DNA from: Corallium rubrum
Lineage: Eukaryota > Cnidaria > Anthozoa > Scleralcyonacea > Coralliidae
Direction: 5' to 3'
Length of the DNA: 64,000 nt
Assembly (NCBI GenBank): GCA_964035015.1
Contig: OZ036006.1
Span: 12,758,816-12,822,815, forward strand
In this document: one piece after another, positions 29,713 to 41,234 of the stretch
How positions within the stretch are numbered: the stretch's first letter is position 1
How the letters are laid out: each line of letters starts with the position of its first letter
Translations under genes and position numbers: made by a program
The notes under the pieces: generated by a model
Seen by the model: only the letters and a program-made list of their open reading frames with translations
The model's database searches: none
Told to the model about the DNA's origin: nothing

Positions 29713-29823
29713 CTTAACATTTTGGTGGTAGGCTTGCAATTTTAACTTTTGTGTGGGATTCTCGGACCAGTCTAAATATTTCAGTGTTTTCCCGCTCTTT
29801 TTTTGAGGTGCGAGCTCGGACAT
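29713..29823 (-). CDS. Possible first coding exon of an unidentified minus-strand gene
   Basis: ATG 29823 opens MSELAPQKKSGKTLKYLD and continues about 37 codons to a consensus donor (AAG|GTAGGT, minus strand) near 29712. Composition is protein-like and the region just outside it (29824-29900) is upstream-like, facing away from the receptor gene. I found no obvious second exon. It could be chance. Confidence 0.2.
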
Positions 29824-30059
29824 CGTGCAGGCGCAAAAGGTTTGGCAGCGGTGTTGACTCCAGCTTAAATAGGGGAAATAAGTTTGGTCTATTACCTAAG
29901 TTATAATCTTGTAATAAACGTGACAGTGTTCGCTTTTCATTAATTTTTTGCTTGTTTTCAAAATGAATTGTTTCTCGTATTTTTTTGTTTTTTTATTTTA
30001 TTTTTTTTGTGTAACATTTATGTTAATTTTTTATAATCTAAAACATAATGCATTTGTAG

Positions 30060-30663
30060 TGGAGTTCAGTCAACCAGGGATCTACGTGTTCTTATTGCAA
30101 TTCACGAGACACTAAGAAATCGTGGTTAGTTATCAAGCCGACTAGCAGTCTCAAAAGTGGCCAGAAAGCAAATGTTAAAATTGTGGCTCAGACTTCAGAA
30201 TGTACATACTGTAAGAACTTTAACCTGAAAGTATATGTTCTTTATGGATCACTTAAATCAGACAAAAAGGAACAGCTAGTAGCACAACTGAGCAACTTAA
30301 CATCATTAATAAAGACATTTAAAAATGACAAGATAGAGCAACAGCAAACGCATTACATACAGTATGTATCTAAGTTTGGTCAATCTCGACTTGTTTTCGT
30401 TGCGGAAGGTGGATGTTTCGTTCTTTACTCTATTCAAATATCAACATTTTTCTGTGAGAAAGACATTGTTAATGGTGTTAGCTTACCAAGACTTGATTCC
30501 CTAGCTAACAGACCACAAAGAGTTAATTACAGTTGTCCAGCGAACAGCCGGGCGTCTCACAACGAAGTGTTTGGAATATGTACGAGTAACGGTACATGGA
30601 AAGTCAAAGGGTCGTGCTTATGTTTTGAAGGGTCTTATTTGAAGGGAAATTACGGTTGCCAGG
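30060..30663 (+). CDS. Receptor tyrosine kinase exon A: Eph-type ligand-binding region
   Basis: First recognisable exon of a host receptor kinase. Acceptor TTTGTAG at 30053-30059, donor G|GTAAGT at 30664, leaving phase 1. The 201 codons begin WSSVNQGSTCSYCNS and show the layout of the ephrin-receptor ligand-binding domain: KKSWLVIKP (compare the NWL segment), a CTYCKNFNLKVYV stretch (as C..FNLYYY in Eph), then LVFVAEGGCFVLYSIQIS and the C-terminal cysteine motif NGTWKVKGSCLCFEGS. The frame is open far past the ATG-like codons, so the exon is longer than any ATG-started reading. The exon with signal peptide and first strands lies further upstream and was not found. Compatible phases link it to 39708. 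Confidence 0.82.
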
Positions 30664-31019
30664 GTAAGTTACTGTATGTAGTAATAACTACTTTTCACCT
30701 TTTGATTTTTTACTACAGTTTATATTTTTAAATTTTAATAAACTTTCGAATTCTCCCAACTCACTCTCCTGTTTGCATCAGAATAAATAAAAACGAGCGG
30801 CCATTTTCTATTTCATAAGTAAGACGCCTGGTATTTACTCGGGCTAGAAGAATTTTTTTGGTAAAAATTATGCAGATTTTCTTGAGATTATCTTAGTAGT
30901 TTATGAACAAAAACACTTGCCTTAGTATCTAGCTGAGCAGAAGAAATGCCAATTAAGATGTCGATCGACGTACAGTACATGCAAGTGACGCACAGACTAT
31001 GACCACAGGAGCCCTTCAT

Positions 31020-31432
31020 TATCACCATCACTATTATCATCATTTATGGTTATTATCATCATTATTATCATAAATATTACTGATATTATCATCATCATCA
31101 TCATCATCATCGTCATCATCATCCTCATCGTCATCGTCATCGTCATCGTCTCGTTCTCGTTCTCGTTCTCGTTCTCGTTCTCGTTCTCGTTCTCGTTCTC
31201 GTTCTCGTTCTCGTTCTCGTTCTCGTTCAATTCTCGTTCTCGTTCTCGTTCTCGTTCTCGTTCTCGTTCTCGTTCTCGTTCTCGTTCTCGTTCTCGTTCT
31301 CGTTCTCGTTCTCGTTCTCGTTCTCGTTCTCGTTCTCGTTCGCGTTCTCGATCTCGTTATCGTTATCGTTATCGTTATCGTTATCGTTGTCGTTATCGTT
31401 ATCGTTACCGTTACCATTATCATTATCATCAT
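31020..31432 (+). repeat. Compound microsatellite (ATC, GTTCTC, GTTATC)
   Basis: ATC/ATT units, then about 33 GTTCTC hexamers, then GTTATC units, and ATC again. In the first receptor intron. Long open frames in several phases here are artefacts of the hexamer. Confidence 0.95.
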
Positions 31433-31679
31433 CATCGGCGTATCCTTAAATTTGTTCCTTTTAGTTTCATTGTTCTGAGCTATAGAATAGCTGTCTGAGA
31501 GAACTACTGACAAAACCATAGTTACAAATGATAACGTGGTTCATTGGGATTTCGATTATCGATCAAGCACAAAATCAGATGCCCCGCCAGTCAAATGAGA
31601 GTGGAATTTAAATTCGACTTTGGAAGCCGCTAAGCTTTGTTTTGATTTTCGGTACTATGTCAAGCGGAACATTTAGTTG

Positions 31680-31905
31680 CGATATTACTTTGGGAACACA
31701 ATCGTTTGGTCCGTTTCCCAATGGGAACGGATCGAAAAGGAACAAGCCGTTCTCCTTTCCAAGTTAGGAACGGTTGGTTCCGCTATTTGAAAGCGGAACA
31801 AGTATGCGGTCTCCCTTTGGGAACGTACAGTTCCGCAAATGGGTACTTTTGTTCCTTTAAAAGGAACTAATAGTTCCTAAAATAGGAAGTCGTAGTTCCT
31901 CCTTA
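31680..31905. repeat. Cluster of short palindromes with GTTCC/GGAAC arms
   Basis: Consecutive imperfect palindromes: CCGTTTCCCAATGGGAACGG, then CCGTTCTCC...AGGAACGG, GTTCCGCTATTTGAAAGCGG with AAC, TCCCTTTGGGAAC, TTCCTTTAAAAGGAA and GTTCCTAAAATAGGAA. Six hairpins of the same arm type in 225 bp. An isolated relative (CCCATTGCAATGGGAAC) is at about 33723-33740. Function unknown. Confidence 0.7.
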
Positions 31906-32789
31906 CTGATAACGATTTCGTTCGGCATTGAAAAGGGACATTCGTCTAATCTTCCAAAGTTTGCAAGCATTTTTCAAACAAATGCGAGGCACAGCGCTAT
32001 CAAAACATGATAGTCATCCATAGATATGTTATTAAATGTACGTGCCATGTATACCTTCACATTTTAATAGATATAACCAAAAGACTAAGAGAAAGTAAAA
32101 GTTGCTTCTAGCTATCGTTTTCGGCTGACGACTACCATAGAGCTCGGTAGCCCGTCGGTATTGCCCGTGGATTTTAATAGATTTATACAGGGTAGCCCGT
32201 GGTTGTGAATATAAAATAAGTTTCAGATGTAATTTACATATTATTTGCTCTGGTTTTCATGCATATATATATAGCTTATAAATTCGCGCTGTCTAAAACA
32301 ACACGTACAGTATTTTTGACGAACTGATACAGCAATTGATATTGTTTAATGAATATTGCGTTCTTTAGACGCTCTGAATTGAAATTGTTTTGGTTTTTAA
32401 TTTGATGGGTGTATATTTGCATCGTTGTTGGGCAAAATCCAGGCCACGTCACTCAATGAATATATTCGAAAGAATATACTTATATAATGACTTATATTCG
32501 AAAGAAAATTAAAGCGGCTGTATCATCGTATATGTAATGTGTATTTAGCATTCTGTTGCTCATATTATACTTCTCACTGTTCTCGTTAACTTTTGTTTTA
32601 CAGATCCCTTAAAAACAACGATTCTAGTGTCAGATATTTTCTAATTTTTATTTCATTTATCATTTTAACGTTCTATCAGATCATTTCTTACAATAATTTT
32701 ATGGCGATCGCTCGCAGCCTTAGTGTTCTTGCTTCTCTGCCAGAATGGAAATCATAGTCAGGATGACGTAAGATAAACGACCACCGTGG

Positions 32790-33458
32790 TCAGAACTGTT
32801 CCAAGCCCCGTCTTATAAAATCATCTTCTACTCTTCCTGTTTGGTAAACCTCACGGGTTCTTTTCGTATTCGCGGTGTTGGCTCTTGCAGACACATCGCG
32901 CTTCTCTGTTGACAAGTTCAAGTTCTTTTTCACTGTCCCTGCAATCACTGCGATCGCTATCGGTGATGTCGACAACTTCGCGTTCGACCCGGCGCAACTT
33001 TTCCATGCATGTTCGTCCTCTGATGGCAACCTCTCGCGAGCGCAACTTCTGGTAATACACTTTGGCGGCGTTCGAACTGTGTTTCTGATCCTTAGACACC
33101 ATATTCTGCTCCTCCACGTGACCACGTCCAATGCAACTGCACTTTCGGTTTCTATTATTTGCCTATATCTTGTGGGATGAATGTACTTTCCGATTGCCTG
33201 AAAGACTAGAATGCTTAGGAGTTCAGTGAGTTTCTGAAATTGCGCACCGTTACGATTTACGAGCAAGTACTCGCATTTTGGTTGCAGTAGTGGTCTTACA
33301 TACCGAACGTAGTCGTCGACAAATCCCAGGCTGATTTTGTCAAAATATAGGGAATTGAACCCGTACTTTTTCGGTGTTTTAAATCTAGTCGGATCACCCA
33401 TCTCGCCATTCATTTTAGCGCATTCAAATATGTTAACGGTCAAGTGTAGGTAGGTCAT
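32790..33458 (-). pseudogene. Crypton-like tyrosine recombinase, C-terminal part, frameshifted
   Basis: Minus-strand coding in two frames. The first (33458 to about 33130) contains TRFKTPKKYGFNSLYF, CEYLLVNRNGAQF and YIHPTRYRQIIETES, matching the HxxR region of eukaryotic tyrosine recombinases. The second (33117 to 32851) continues DQKHSSNAAKVYYQKL, with a His and the candidate catalytic Tyr near 33055, then a basic/acidic tail. A single shift near 33125 separates them. This is the catalytic C-terminus of a Crypton-type YR, which would cut and paste circular DNA. The N-terminal half and element termini were not identified. It sits in a receptor intron, about 2.4 kb downstream, on the same strand, of a helicase gene that may belong to the same element. 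Confidence 0.65.
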
Positions 33459-33719
33459 CGGTCAATATCCCTTTATCTTAACGAACATAAAGACCGCGAG
33501 GAATCGCGTTGCAAATGTCAAGTTTGTTGAACTTACAAGAGTCGATGGTCCAGTGGGATCGCATTTGTTTTGCCAGGCACTTCTTCGCCCGTTTTATGTA
33601 TTTAAATATCTTACTTAAATATTTTACACCCACGATCGTTGTCAATTAATTTCCGTGTGGGACTTTTCGATTTAACAAATTTGATAAACAAGTGTACATG
33701 TCACTCGACTACAATGCAC

Positions 33720-34030
33720 GGGTCCCATTGCAATGGGAACAAATAGTTTCACAATTTACAAATTTAATTACTTTTTCCCACAAGTGACTTTTCAAGAGCA
33801 ATTTACATACTAAATACCAAGTGGCAGAGTCGAAGGCATATTAAAGGCGCACTGGCAGCCGCCTTGCGACACCTTTATGACACGCATGTTATACCCAGCG
33901 TAGTTGCTTAATCGAATCTCATTTTTAGCTGCATTGCATCAACGAAACTGCATGTTCACGTGAGTTACATGGGAATTTTTAGTTAAAATTAGAATCTGAA
34001 AGACGAAAAACAGCCAGGAACGGTATACCA
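33720..34030. other. No gene seen between recombinase and AATCT array
   Basis: Ordinary AT-rich intronic sequence with one short palindrome near 33725 and no protein-like frame. Confidence 0.5.
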
Positions 34031-34037
34031 GCTAATC

Positions 34038-34303
34038 AAATCATCTAATCAAATCATCTAATCTAATCGTCTATTCCAATCTAATCATCTAATATAATCG
34101 TCTAATATAATCATCTAATACAATCATCTAATCCAATCTAATCATCTAACCTAATCATCTAATCTAATCACCTAATCTAATTATCTAATCTAATCATCTA
34201 ATCTAAGCATCTAATCTAATCTAATCTAATCTAATCTAATCTAATCTAATCTAATCTAATCTAATCTAATCTAATCTAATCTAATCTAATCTAATCCAAT
34301 CTA
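34038..34303 (+). repeat. AATCT/AATCATCT array
   Basis: The left half is degenerate (AATCATCT, AATCGTCT), the right half a pure AATCT pentamer array of about 20 units. A GATGC/GATGT array follows at 34434-34487. Confidence 0.93.
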
Positions 34304-34587
34304 TTTTAGGGCAATGAGGCGGATGAGTTTGGAGGAACACGTATATTTTCATAACGCATTCTAAAATTTGCATATAGTTTTCAAAAAGTCTACGAGTATT
34401 TTTTCCAAGATTGTAGTCTAGTCTAGTCTAGTCTAATGTGATGTGATGTGATGCGATGCGATGCGATGCGATGCGATGCGATATGATGTAATAAAATATC
34501 TCATAAACGAAGCAAGAAAACCAAAAACTGCAAAAGATGCAAAAGTTTTAACCTTATTGTAAAGGACGCTTAGAAAGAAAGAAAAAA

Positions 34588-34645
34588 GAACGACCGGCTA
34601 CAAATGAAGGATAGCCGGTCATTTTACGTTGTAGCCGGTCTGTAC
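34588..34645. repeat. GACCGGCTAC hairpin repeats
   Basis: GACCGGCTACAAATGAAGG is followed by ATAGCCGGTC, and then by GTAGCCGGTC; a further CGACCGGCTACC occurs at about 35036. These could mark the end of the mobile element carrying the helicase gene, but I could not pair them with a second terminus. Confidence 0.35.
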
Positions 34646-35042
34646 CTGCACGGTGTTGGAGAACTGGAACGAGTTCGAAAGATAGTCAACGTGCTGGTGC
34701 TGCCTAGTCGATGTCCTGTCGCAATGGCACTGGCAGACCCGGAAGTAGAAGGGGGAGAAAACGAAAACCAGGAGGCAGAGAGTCAAGGAGAACCACGGCG
34801 TCCGAAGCTCAGCTCGCAATCCTACTGGACGAAAATCAAGAAATGGACACCTTGGTAACGAACAGTCTTCGATCAATCCAATAACGTTTGCAGTGACGTT
34901 TCGTGGGCAATTAAAGTAAACTTGCATACTATAGTTGTCGTTTTATTTACTGTAAACTGAGCGAGGTAGAAGACAATTTAATATACTTTCCGTCTTTTTT
35001 TAAGTGTCGAGTGAAAACTTAGTTTTGCCTAAAACCGACCGG

Positions 35043-35480
35043 CTACCAGCTGCTGGTGGGCAAAGATGTTACATCGAAAACTTCCCGCTTCCTACCAGTG
35101 ATAAGCATCCACGCGTCAATTTTGGGGTCAGCCTGTGTCCAAAAGTTCCGTTCCTTTTTATTTCTTCTCCTCTGCTCTCTAAACGTCCAGAGATCGGCTC
35201 TTTTCAGGTTTTTTAGCAAGTTATTCTTGATGAGACAGGAAACTTTCGCCATGTACGTCTTATCATTAAGAACCCAACCAGATGGTGGAGAGTAAAATCT
35301 CATATCGCAGCTGTCCATCTCCTGTTCCACGTCTTCTTCCGCTGCCGACGTGTGGTCGTTTAATACTCGCGACGTTGACGGTTCTCCGCGATCGATAAGT
35401 GGCGCGTCATGCTTTGTTGATGGTTGTTGGCTTCTAGTCTGCATATCGTTTAGCTGCTCCCGACCTTGGATGTTTTTCAC
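35043..35480 (-). pseudogene. Distal fragment, probably of the SF3-helicase element
   Basis: Minus-strand frame of protein-like composition. A serine/threonine/acid-rich region (DAPLIDRGEPSTSRVLNDHT) is followed by a basic helical end (KTYMAKVSCLIKNNLLKNLK, REQRRRNKKERNFW). It follows the decayed helicase gene on the same strand with broken frames in between (35484-35842). It could be its C-terminus or a separate protein of the same element. No family recognised. Confidence 0.4.
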
Positions 35481-35841
35481 TTTCTATCCCAATGTGGTAA
35501 GAATGCAACATCCAGCACGTCCAACCACAATCGTCCTTTCTTGGCGGTGGATCATAAACCGGTAGCACGTGATGCATCGTTGATGGTAATGGTTGTTCAC
35601 CTGTATTAGGTGTGTCCTGTAGCGGCTGCTATGATAGTTGGTCGTCTTCGACATAGTCGTTGTGTGCACATAGGATTGTTGGTTGCTCGTTTGTCTCTGC
35701 GTTGTTGGGTTCCAGGGGCATTCCAGTGGTTTCTTCCTCAACCTGGTTACGTTCTCGCCAGGGTCATCACTCCGTGTAATTGTGGACGAAGAAGGCAATT
35801 TCCATCTTCTACTCTCTCCGCACGAGGGTGGTCGTCATCAG

Positions 35842-37883
35842 TTATTGAGAAAAGGAAATTTGTTCTATTCTCGTCGTTGTCGGCTGATTCGTTCTCGTTG
35901 CCCAGGTGCTCACGATTTGCGCTCCTCTTTCGGGCGAGACGTCGTGAACGAAACTCAGCTGCGAAACGTCTGTGAATCGTTGGTTGGGACTGGATGGTGA
36001 CCTCGGTGGATTCAACATTCGTGCATCATCCTGTTCGTACCAGAGTTCATGTGCAACGACCATGTCGCGGTCCGCGTTAATTTCCTCTGCAATCCACGCC
36101 AGACAGTGCATTGCATTATCGTAGATCCAGCAGTCTATCCCTGGTAATGTTTCAGGAAGTGATTGGGTGTTGAGAATTTAGATCCGGCGTTCCACGTTTT
36201 CGTCGTCTGTACTAAAAAGAGGAACGTGATTTGTGGTTATGTAGTAGGGGCTGTTGTTTAACACTGTCCTTGGTGAACCGTGTTTCACAGCTGTAACCAT
36301 CCAGCCACTTTGGAGGATAGTTTTGGCAAGGTCTGATTGCATCGTACTTGCCGACCAATCGTCCACGAGGACCAGTTGAGTTTCGTTGGTAACCATCGAA
36401 GCAGAAAACTGCCTCTCGTTGGTGATCGATGCGATGTAACCTAGAGGAATAATTCGGTGGAAGATATTTGACCAAGAGGTTTTCCCGGAGTCTTTCGGGC
36501 CAACTACGACGGGTTTCTTAACTTTATATGGCATGTTGGATGCCAGAAAATATTGATAAAATTTGTTCAGGAAGTTCACTCTGACATCGACATCGGGAAA
36601 GGAGTTGATAATACCCTCTCGAATATAAGCTGGCTGCGGTGGTGTAGAACAGTCGTATTTTGTAAAAGCTCTTGGTGACAATTTGCCATTCATCGATGCG
36701 GGGATGGGACACACAACAAAGGTCCGTGATCTAATAGAGAAGCAAAACCCGTTGGAGACCTCGATCAGATCGAGGTCAAACTGAATCTGCTGGACAATCT
36801 CGCACGCCGGGTGGGAAAGAATTCTTTCGACCAGCTGAAAATGCTGAACCAGCTTATCGCGCAACGCCTCGTTGGCAAGCAGTTTGTGTAAATAGCTGGT
36901 GACATTCAACATTTTCACAAAGGTTACTCTGGCGTTCTCTGGTTTAGCGTAGATGTCTGACCGATACAACGCGTGATCACATAAATACATCAATCCGTGA
37001 TTCTCTTGATGGTTGTTGCTAAGTCACTGGTCGATGAGTTGTTGACAATAACGCCCCTCTCCGTATCCAAATGGACGACAAGCCCATCGAACTGTAGTCT
37101 GTCTGCTGCTGCATACAAGTCATTTTCAATTTCGCCTTGGTTGATCACGACGAGGCGACAAGGAACGAGTGGAAATGCCTAGGAAGAAAGTGGATGTTCT
37201 CTTTGCTTTCATCGTCGGTAGACGTGTCTTCCGCATTTCTATAACAGTACACATTAGACACCTCGAGCATCGCCTGGATTGTGGCGTTATTGTGATCCTT
37301 AACGATTTGAAATAACTGCCGAGCAGCGGTCTCCATTTCGTTGTTTGTCTCCGCTTTTGTTCGCACTCGAATTGGCTTGATCTCTGGCTCGACGTCTTGA
37401 TTGCGCAGGGTTGCAAACAAGACGTTTTCATTAAAACCTTCGCATTGTCTGAACACGATAAAGTAAGCGACCGCTGGGTAGGTTTCATCCGCGTTCGTCT
37501 CGCCGTCTTGGCTCCCACTCGATTTTGCATTAGAGCATACGCTTGTAATAGAGGAAAAAAAGAATTGAGCACCGTTTACGGATGAAAGTGCGTCGTCAAG
37601 CAGTAGTCGTTTCAAAGCAATTTGAAACCTAGCTAGCTCCACGTCCTGCTGCTTAACCCTCCACGTTGCTCGACACGCCACAGCCTGTAAATTATTGGTA
37701 ATCCGAAAAAAGGTTGACAACACGAACATAAGTTATGCTACAATTCTTACATATTACAGCATCTCGGGCTGCGTATCAAATAAAATAATAACTAAAATGA
37801 CTTACCAATGTCAAGACGTTCTCACGAAGCGCGTTTTGTAATCTCTTTGAGTCCAGCTCCTTGCGAGGCCGTGGCGGTGACAT
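35842..37883 (-). pseudogene. SF3 (parvovirus NS1-like) helicase gene with an intron, decayed
   Basis: Starts at ATG 37883 (MSPPRPRKELDSKRL). A 26-codon exon ends at a consensus donor (37801-37805, minus GTAAG), and the next exon begins at 37684 after ..TTTACAG, phase 0, intron 121 bp. The sense then runs to about 37145, shifts frame, shifts again near 37000, and enters the helicase core: Walker A VVGPKDSGKTSW (about 36475-36510), Walker B QLVLVDDWS (about 36350-36376) and the motif-C-like YYITTNHVPLF, ending NVERRI. A TAA at 36176-36178 interrupts it, with the same frame open to 35842 (CWIYDNAMHCLAWIAEEIN). SF3 helicases unwind DNA in parvoviruses, and similar genes occur in some eukaryotic mobile elements. 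No capsid gene is nearby. Confidence 0.72.
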
Positions 37884-38077
37884 TTCGTTGCAAAACTTGG
37901 GCTTTTCTAGCTATATTTTGTTCAAGATCAATTATTTATACGTTTTCGTTCATACGCATTTGCATATAGATTTAAAGCGGATCGGAATAATTTACTTTGG
38001 TCAATATCATTACTAGAAATACATCAACGCAACAATCCCTCGCCCACTTTTAATTTACATTCTTTTTTTAAACACCC

Positions 38078-38114
38078 CCAACCACCCACCCACCCACCCA
38101 CCCACCCACCCACG
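38078..38114 (+). repeat. CCCA tetranucleotide run
   Basis: CCCCAACC followed by about eight CCCA units. Intronic. Confidence 0.9.
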
Positions 38115-38356
38115 CCCTGATTGAAATAAGCACCCTTGGTATACAGCCAATATAAAAACAAACAGATATAAACCTCAGGACAATTATAAAATTTATAGAT
38201 AGGATATCAAAGCAAAACTTAGATTTCATTAAATTCTTGTTGTAAAAAATATATTGTTTTTAGGAGGTTTCAAAAGGGTTTAATATTTTTAGCAAGCCTT
38301 TAAATGGCTTCCCTATTCATACATGTTTTGTACTTTTGCAAAGGCAGAATTAAACG

Positions 38357-38458
38357 TTAACTCATTCCTGTCCGGGGGCTTCCCCAGAGGTGAATAAAAT
38401 CGTCTGGCGTTAGCCAGAATAAAATACTAAAGACCAATTCGGACAAGAAAGAGTTAAA
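38357..38458 (+). mobile_element. 100-bp MITE, copy 1
   Basis: TTAACTCATTCCTGTCCG at the left mirrors CGGACAAGAAAGAGTTAA at the right. The internal sequence includes AAAATCGTCTGGCGTTAGCC. It belongs to a family with at least five copies in this window (38470, 48373, 62503, 63133). Confidence 0.88.
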
Positions 38459-38469
38459 GAGATAGTTTA

Positions 38470-38569
38470 TAACTCATTCCTGTCCGGGGGCTTCCCCAGA
38501 GGTGAATAAAATCGTCTGGCGTTAGCCAGAATAAAATACTAAAGACCAATTCGGACAAGAAAGAGTTAA
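38470..38569 (+). mobile_element. 100-bp MITE, copy 2
   Basis: Virtually identical to copy 1, same orientation, only 11 bp away. The near identity suggests recent tandem duplication. Confidence 0.88.
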
Positions 38570-39388
38570 TAGCTCAAAAATAACATTTTTAACAGAGTCT
38601 GAGATAAAAACAATTCAGTAGAATCGGATTCCAGAAAGAAGTATTGAGCAGACAACGTTTCAGTCGAAAATTTGGAAATACCGCCAAGAAAATCGGCAAA
38701 GCCCAAGATTATTCTTAATAATAGTGCATGCAAAGTCAATGAAAAACATCACGTCCACATAAGCTTAAGGTAGTGTTTTAAGTTTGCTTTAGTTAAGCTG
38801 ACATATGGTTTGGGCGAGCACGAAAACGTGAACCTGTTTGTCTAGGTTAAGCGAAAACTTGAAAACAACGTATAAAGGGACAAGCTCAAGGTATACTGAA
38901 ACTTTAAACCGATCTTGGCGTTTACAGAATATATAAATACCGATTCCAATCAGCAAGATAAATAAATACAAATACCCTACCGTTACCACAAACAATGCAA
39001 TTCAGATAGAGTTTTTGTTTACCGTACGGTGTTTGGTTTCTTCAGGTTCTCTGGTTTCTCTTCAACATAATATTAAACCGGCTGTTTGTCTCCTTCTTTT
39101 CTTCGTTGTTTCCTTTTAAGCTAAGTAGCTCCGGCTTCATTTCGTTTCGTTAAACGAAACCATTTTGTTTCGCAAAATATGGAGATTTAGTTTTCTTCAT
39201 AGCTAGTCACCAGTGCCCAACTATTCTTACCGCGTGACATCGTACCAAACATATATATAAATATATAAACTATTTGCGAGATTACGTCTCCCTCGCTTTT
39301 TCTACACGCGTGTAAAATGGACTCCACGCGTGTAGAGATTAGCACCCTCATCGGGCTCGGGGCCTTCGGCCCTACGCCCGGCTCAGGG
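38570..39388. other. Intronic stretch, no gene seen
   Basis: AT-rich, no protein-like frame. Ends in a GC-rich foldback-like segment (TACACGCGTGTAAAATGG with CCACGCGTGTAGA, and GGGGCCTTCGGCCC at 39358-39372) directly before the ATT array. Confidence 0.5.
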
Positions 39389-39672
<284 letters not shown>

Positions 39673-39707
39673 CTACAAAATATAGTAAAGTGCAAAATTC
39701 ATTTTAG

Positions 39708-39863
39708 GTTGCCCAGACAATACCTACAAAGACCATATCGGAAACGATGATTGCAAATCTTGTCCTCCCAACTCCCAAAGTGCAGAAGGGCAAGCTAAAT
39801 GTGAATGCAAAGATGACCACTTTTACAGATTTTCTGGGGATAATCACACGAATGCATGTCACG
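39708..39863 (+). CDS. Receptor tyrosine kinase exon B: cysteine-rich GCC2/GCC3 segment
   Basis: Acceptor CATTTTAG, donor G|GTAATA, phase 1 at both ends, so it is a symmetric exon. It encodes GCPDNTYKDHIGNDDCKSCP and continues with C.C (KCECKDDHFYRFSG) to NACH. The cysteine spacing CPxxxYK...C..CP..S....G...C.C is that of the Eph/TNFR-like cysteine-rich region that follows the ligand-binding domain in Eph receptors. It is too short and lacks an ATG, so it is visible only from splice sites and frame. Confidence 0.82.
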
Positions 39864-39949
39864 GTAATATAATTATACATTAAAAGAAGCTATTGTTTGG
39901 CTTTCGACCTGTTGACTCAGACCTTTATCAGAGTCAATGCCAACATTGG

Positions 39950-40255
39950 ATTGGTCAAGAAGGTTATACATCTTTGCTATTATCAAACATAATCACTTGA
40001 AAATTCAACATGTTTGGCGTTGTGAGAGAAACACACGCACATACTTCCTTCGAATTAAGTTTGATTTGATAATAGTAAAGATATATAACCTTCTCTGATA
40101 AATTATTATGCACATGTGACGTGCATTTCAAACAAACTGAAATATCTCAACAACAAAGCAAGGAAATGAAAAACTGCAAAAGATGTTACTCTATCATTTT
40201 AAGTGTTCTTTCAAATAACACAAACTTAATTTTCGTGTCATGTGCACTTTAAGTC
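39950..40255 (+). repeat. Dispersed intronic repeat, copy 1
   Basis: About 300 bp with landmarks TATCAAACATAATCACTTG, GAGAGAAACACACGCACAT, AACTGAAATATCTCAACAAC, TGCAAAAGATGTTACTCTAT and AATTTTCGTGTCATGTGCAC. Related sequence recurs at 53340-53640, 57050-57260, 57300-57450, 57610-58015 and inverted at 52205-52345 and 56500-56600. A non-coding transposon family. Confidence 0.75.
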
Positions 40256-40875
40256 TGTCAATGTAAGGACCACCCCCCCCCCCCCCCTATATGTAGCAGG
40301 CCACTGCCCCCACAATTTGTGAGTACGACTGACCTAGCAATGTTCTAATGGGTATCAGCATATTATAATCTGGAGTCAAAAATATTGTGTAGTGGGGGTG
40401 CTACGTGGTCGACGTTTTCTCGCTTCTCCTCCTCGACTATTACGTATATTTTAAAATTAATTTAAATTTCATATAATGGAGTCAGGATTATTCAGCAAAG
40501 AAAACTAATCAAGCGCTAGTCAATGACTGAAGCTCCTGTGAAATCCTTGGATTTTTCAAAACTTTCATGAATTCCCTCATTCTTCGACTGAAGTAGTGAA
40601 GTATTGAAGGTTTGAAAAATCCCATGATTTTGCAGGAAAGTTACCCATTGAACAGCAATTGGTTAGCTCTGTTCAGACGACAATCCTGATTCCATTGTTG
40701 ATGTAATTTAACTAATTTTGGAATACACGTACAGTTGGTTTTTTTGTACAACGTCAGCCAACACGATGTTGGCGTTTTTTCTGATGAAGGCCTAGTCCCA
40801 TCGTTCTAAAGCACGCGCGTATTTGATGAGACTGGTACCTAGGCTTGACCTCACCGGTCAAGGTGCTCTAGAACG

Positions 40876-41234
40876 CCTAGCAGATTTCAGTATTTTCAAG
40901 ATGGCAGCATTTTTATACACTTAGCAAGGTTAAAACACAAATTGTTTACGCTTGACATACCTTCAATAGGAAAGAAATGGTACACCATATGTAACTTTTA
41001 AACAAGCACGTTTTAACAACTAAGAAATTCTAAAATAATGGCTTTAATTAGCCGGCCGATAAGTCAGTAAATTTCGTCTTCGAAATCCAGCAGTTCACCT
41101 AAAGTTTAATGAGTTCATCACCTTCAATATCTTCTGTACTTCGTAAATATATTTGTTGTTAACGATTCAATTTTAAATACACACGACATTACAAAATGCG
41201 ACAAAATCAGGGACCATTTTACCGAAATCTGCTA
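40876..41234. mobile_element. MITE with CCTAGCAGATTTC inverted termini
   Basis: The left end CGCCTAGCAGATTTCAGTA is mirrored by TACCGAAATCTGCTAGGC at the right; AAGATGG and CCATTTT continue the inversion. About 358 bp, AT-rich interior, no coding. Target duplication not resolved. Confidence 0.7.

Noticed and set aside
31040..31519. Arg/Glu-rich and Ser/Phe-rich frames
   Set aside because: Six-base microsatellite open in several phases.
34604..34858. Plus-strand 84-codon frame
   Set aside because: Starts inside a hairpin repeat, has no recognisable domain and opposes the decayed minus-strand genes.
35842..37883. Ancient parvovirus insertion
   Set aside because: Only the SF3 helicase core is parvovirus-like; the gene has a spliceosomal-type intron and no capsid gene is near, so a mobile element is the better reading, although a viral origin of the helicase is not excluded.
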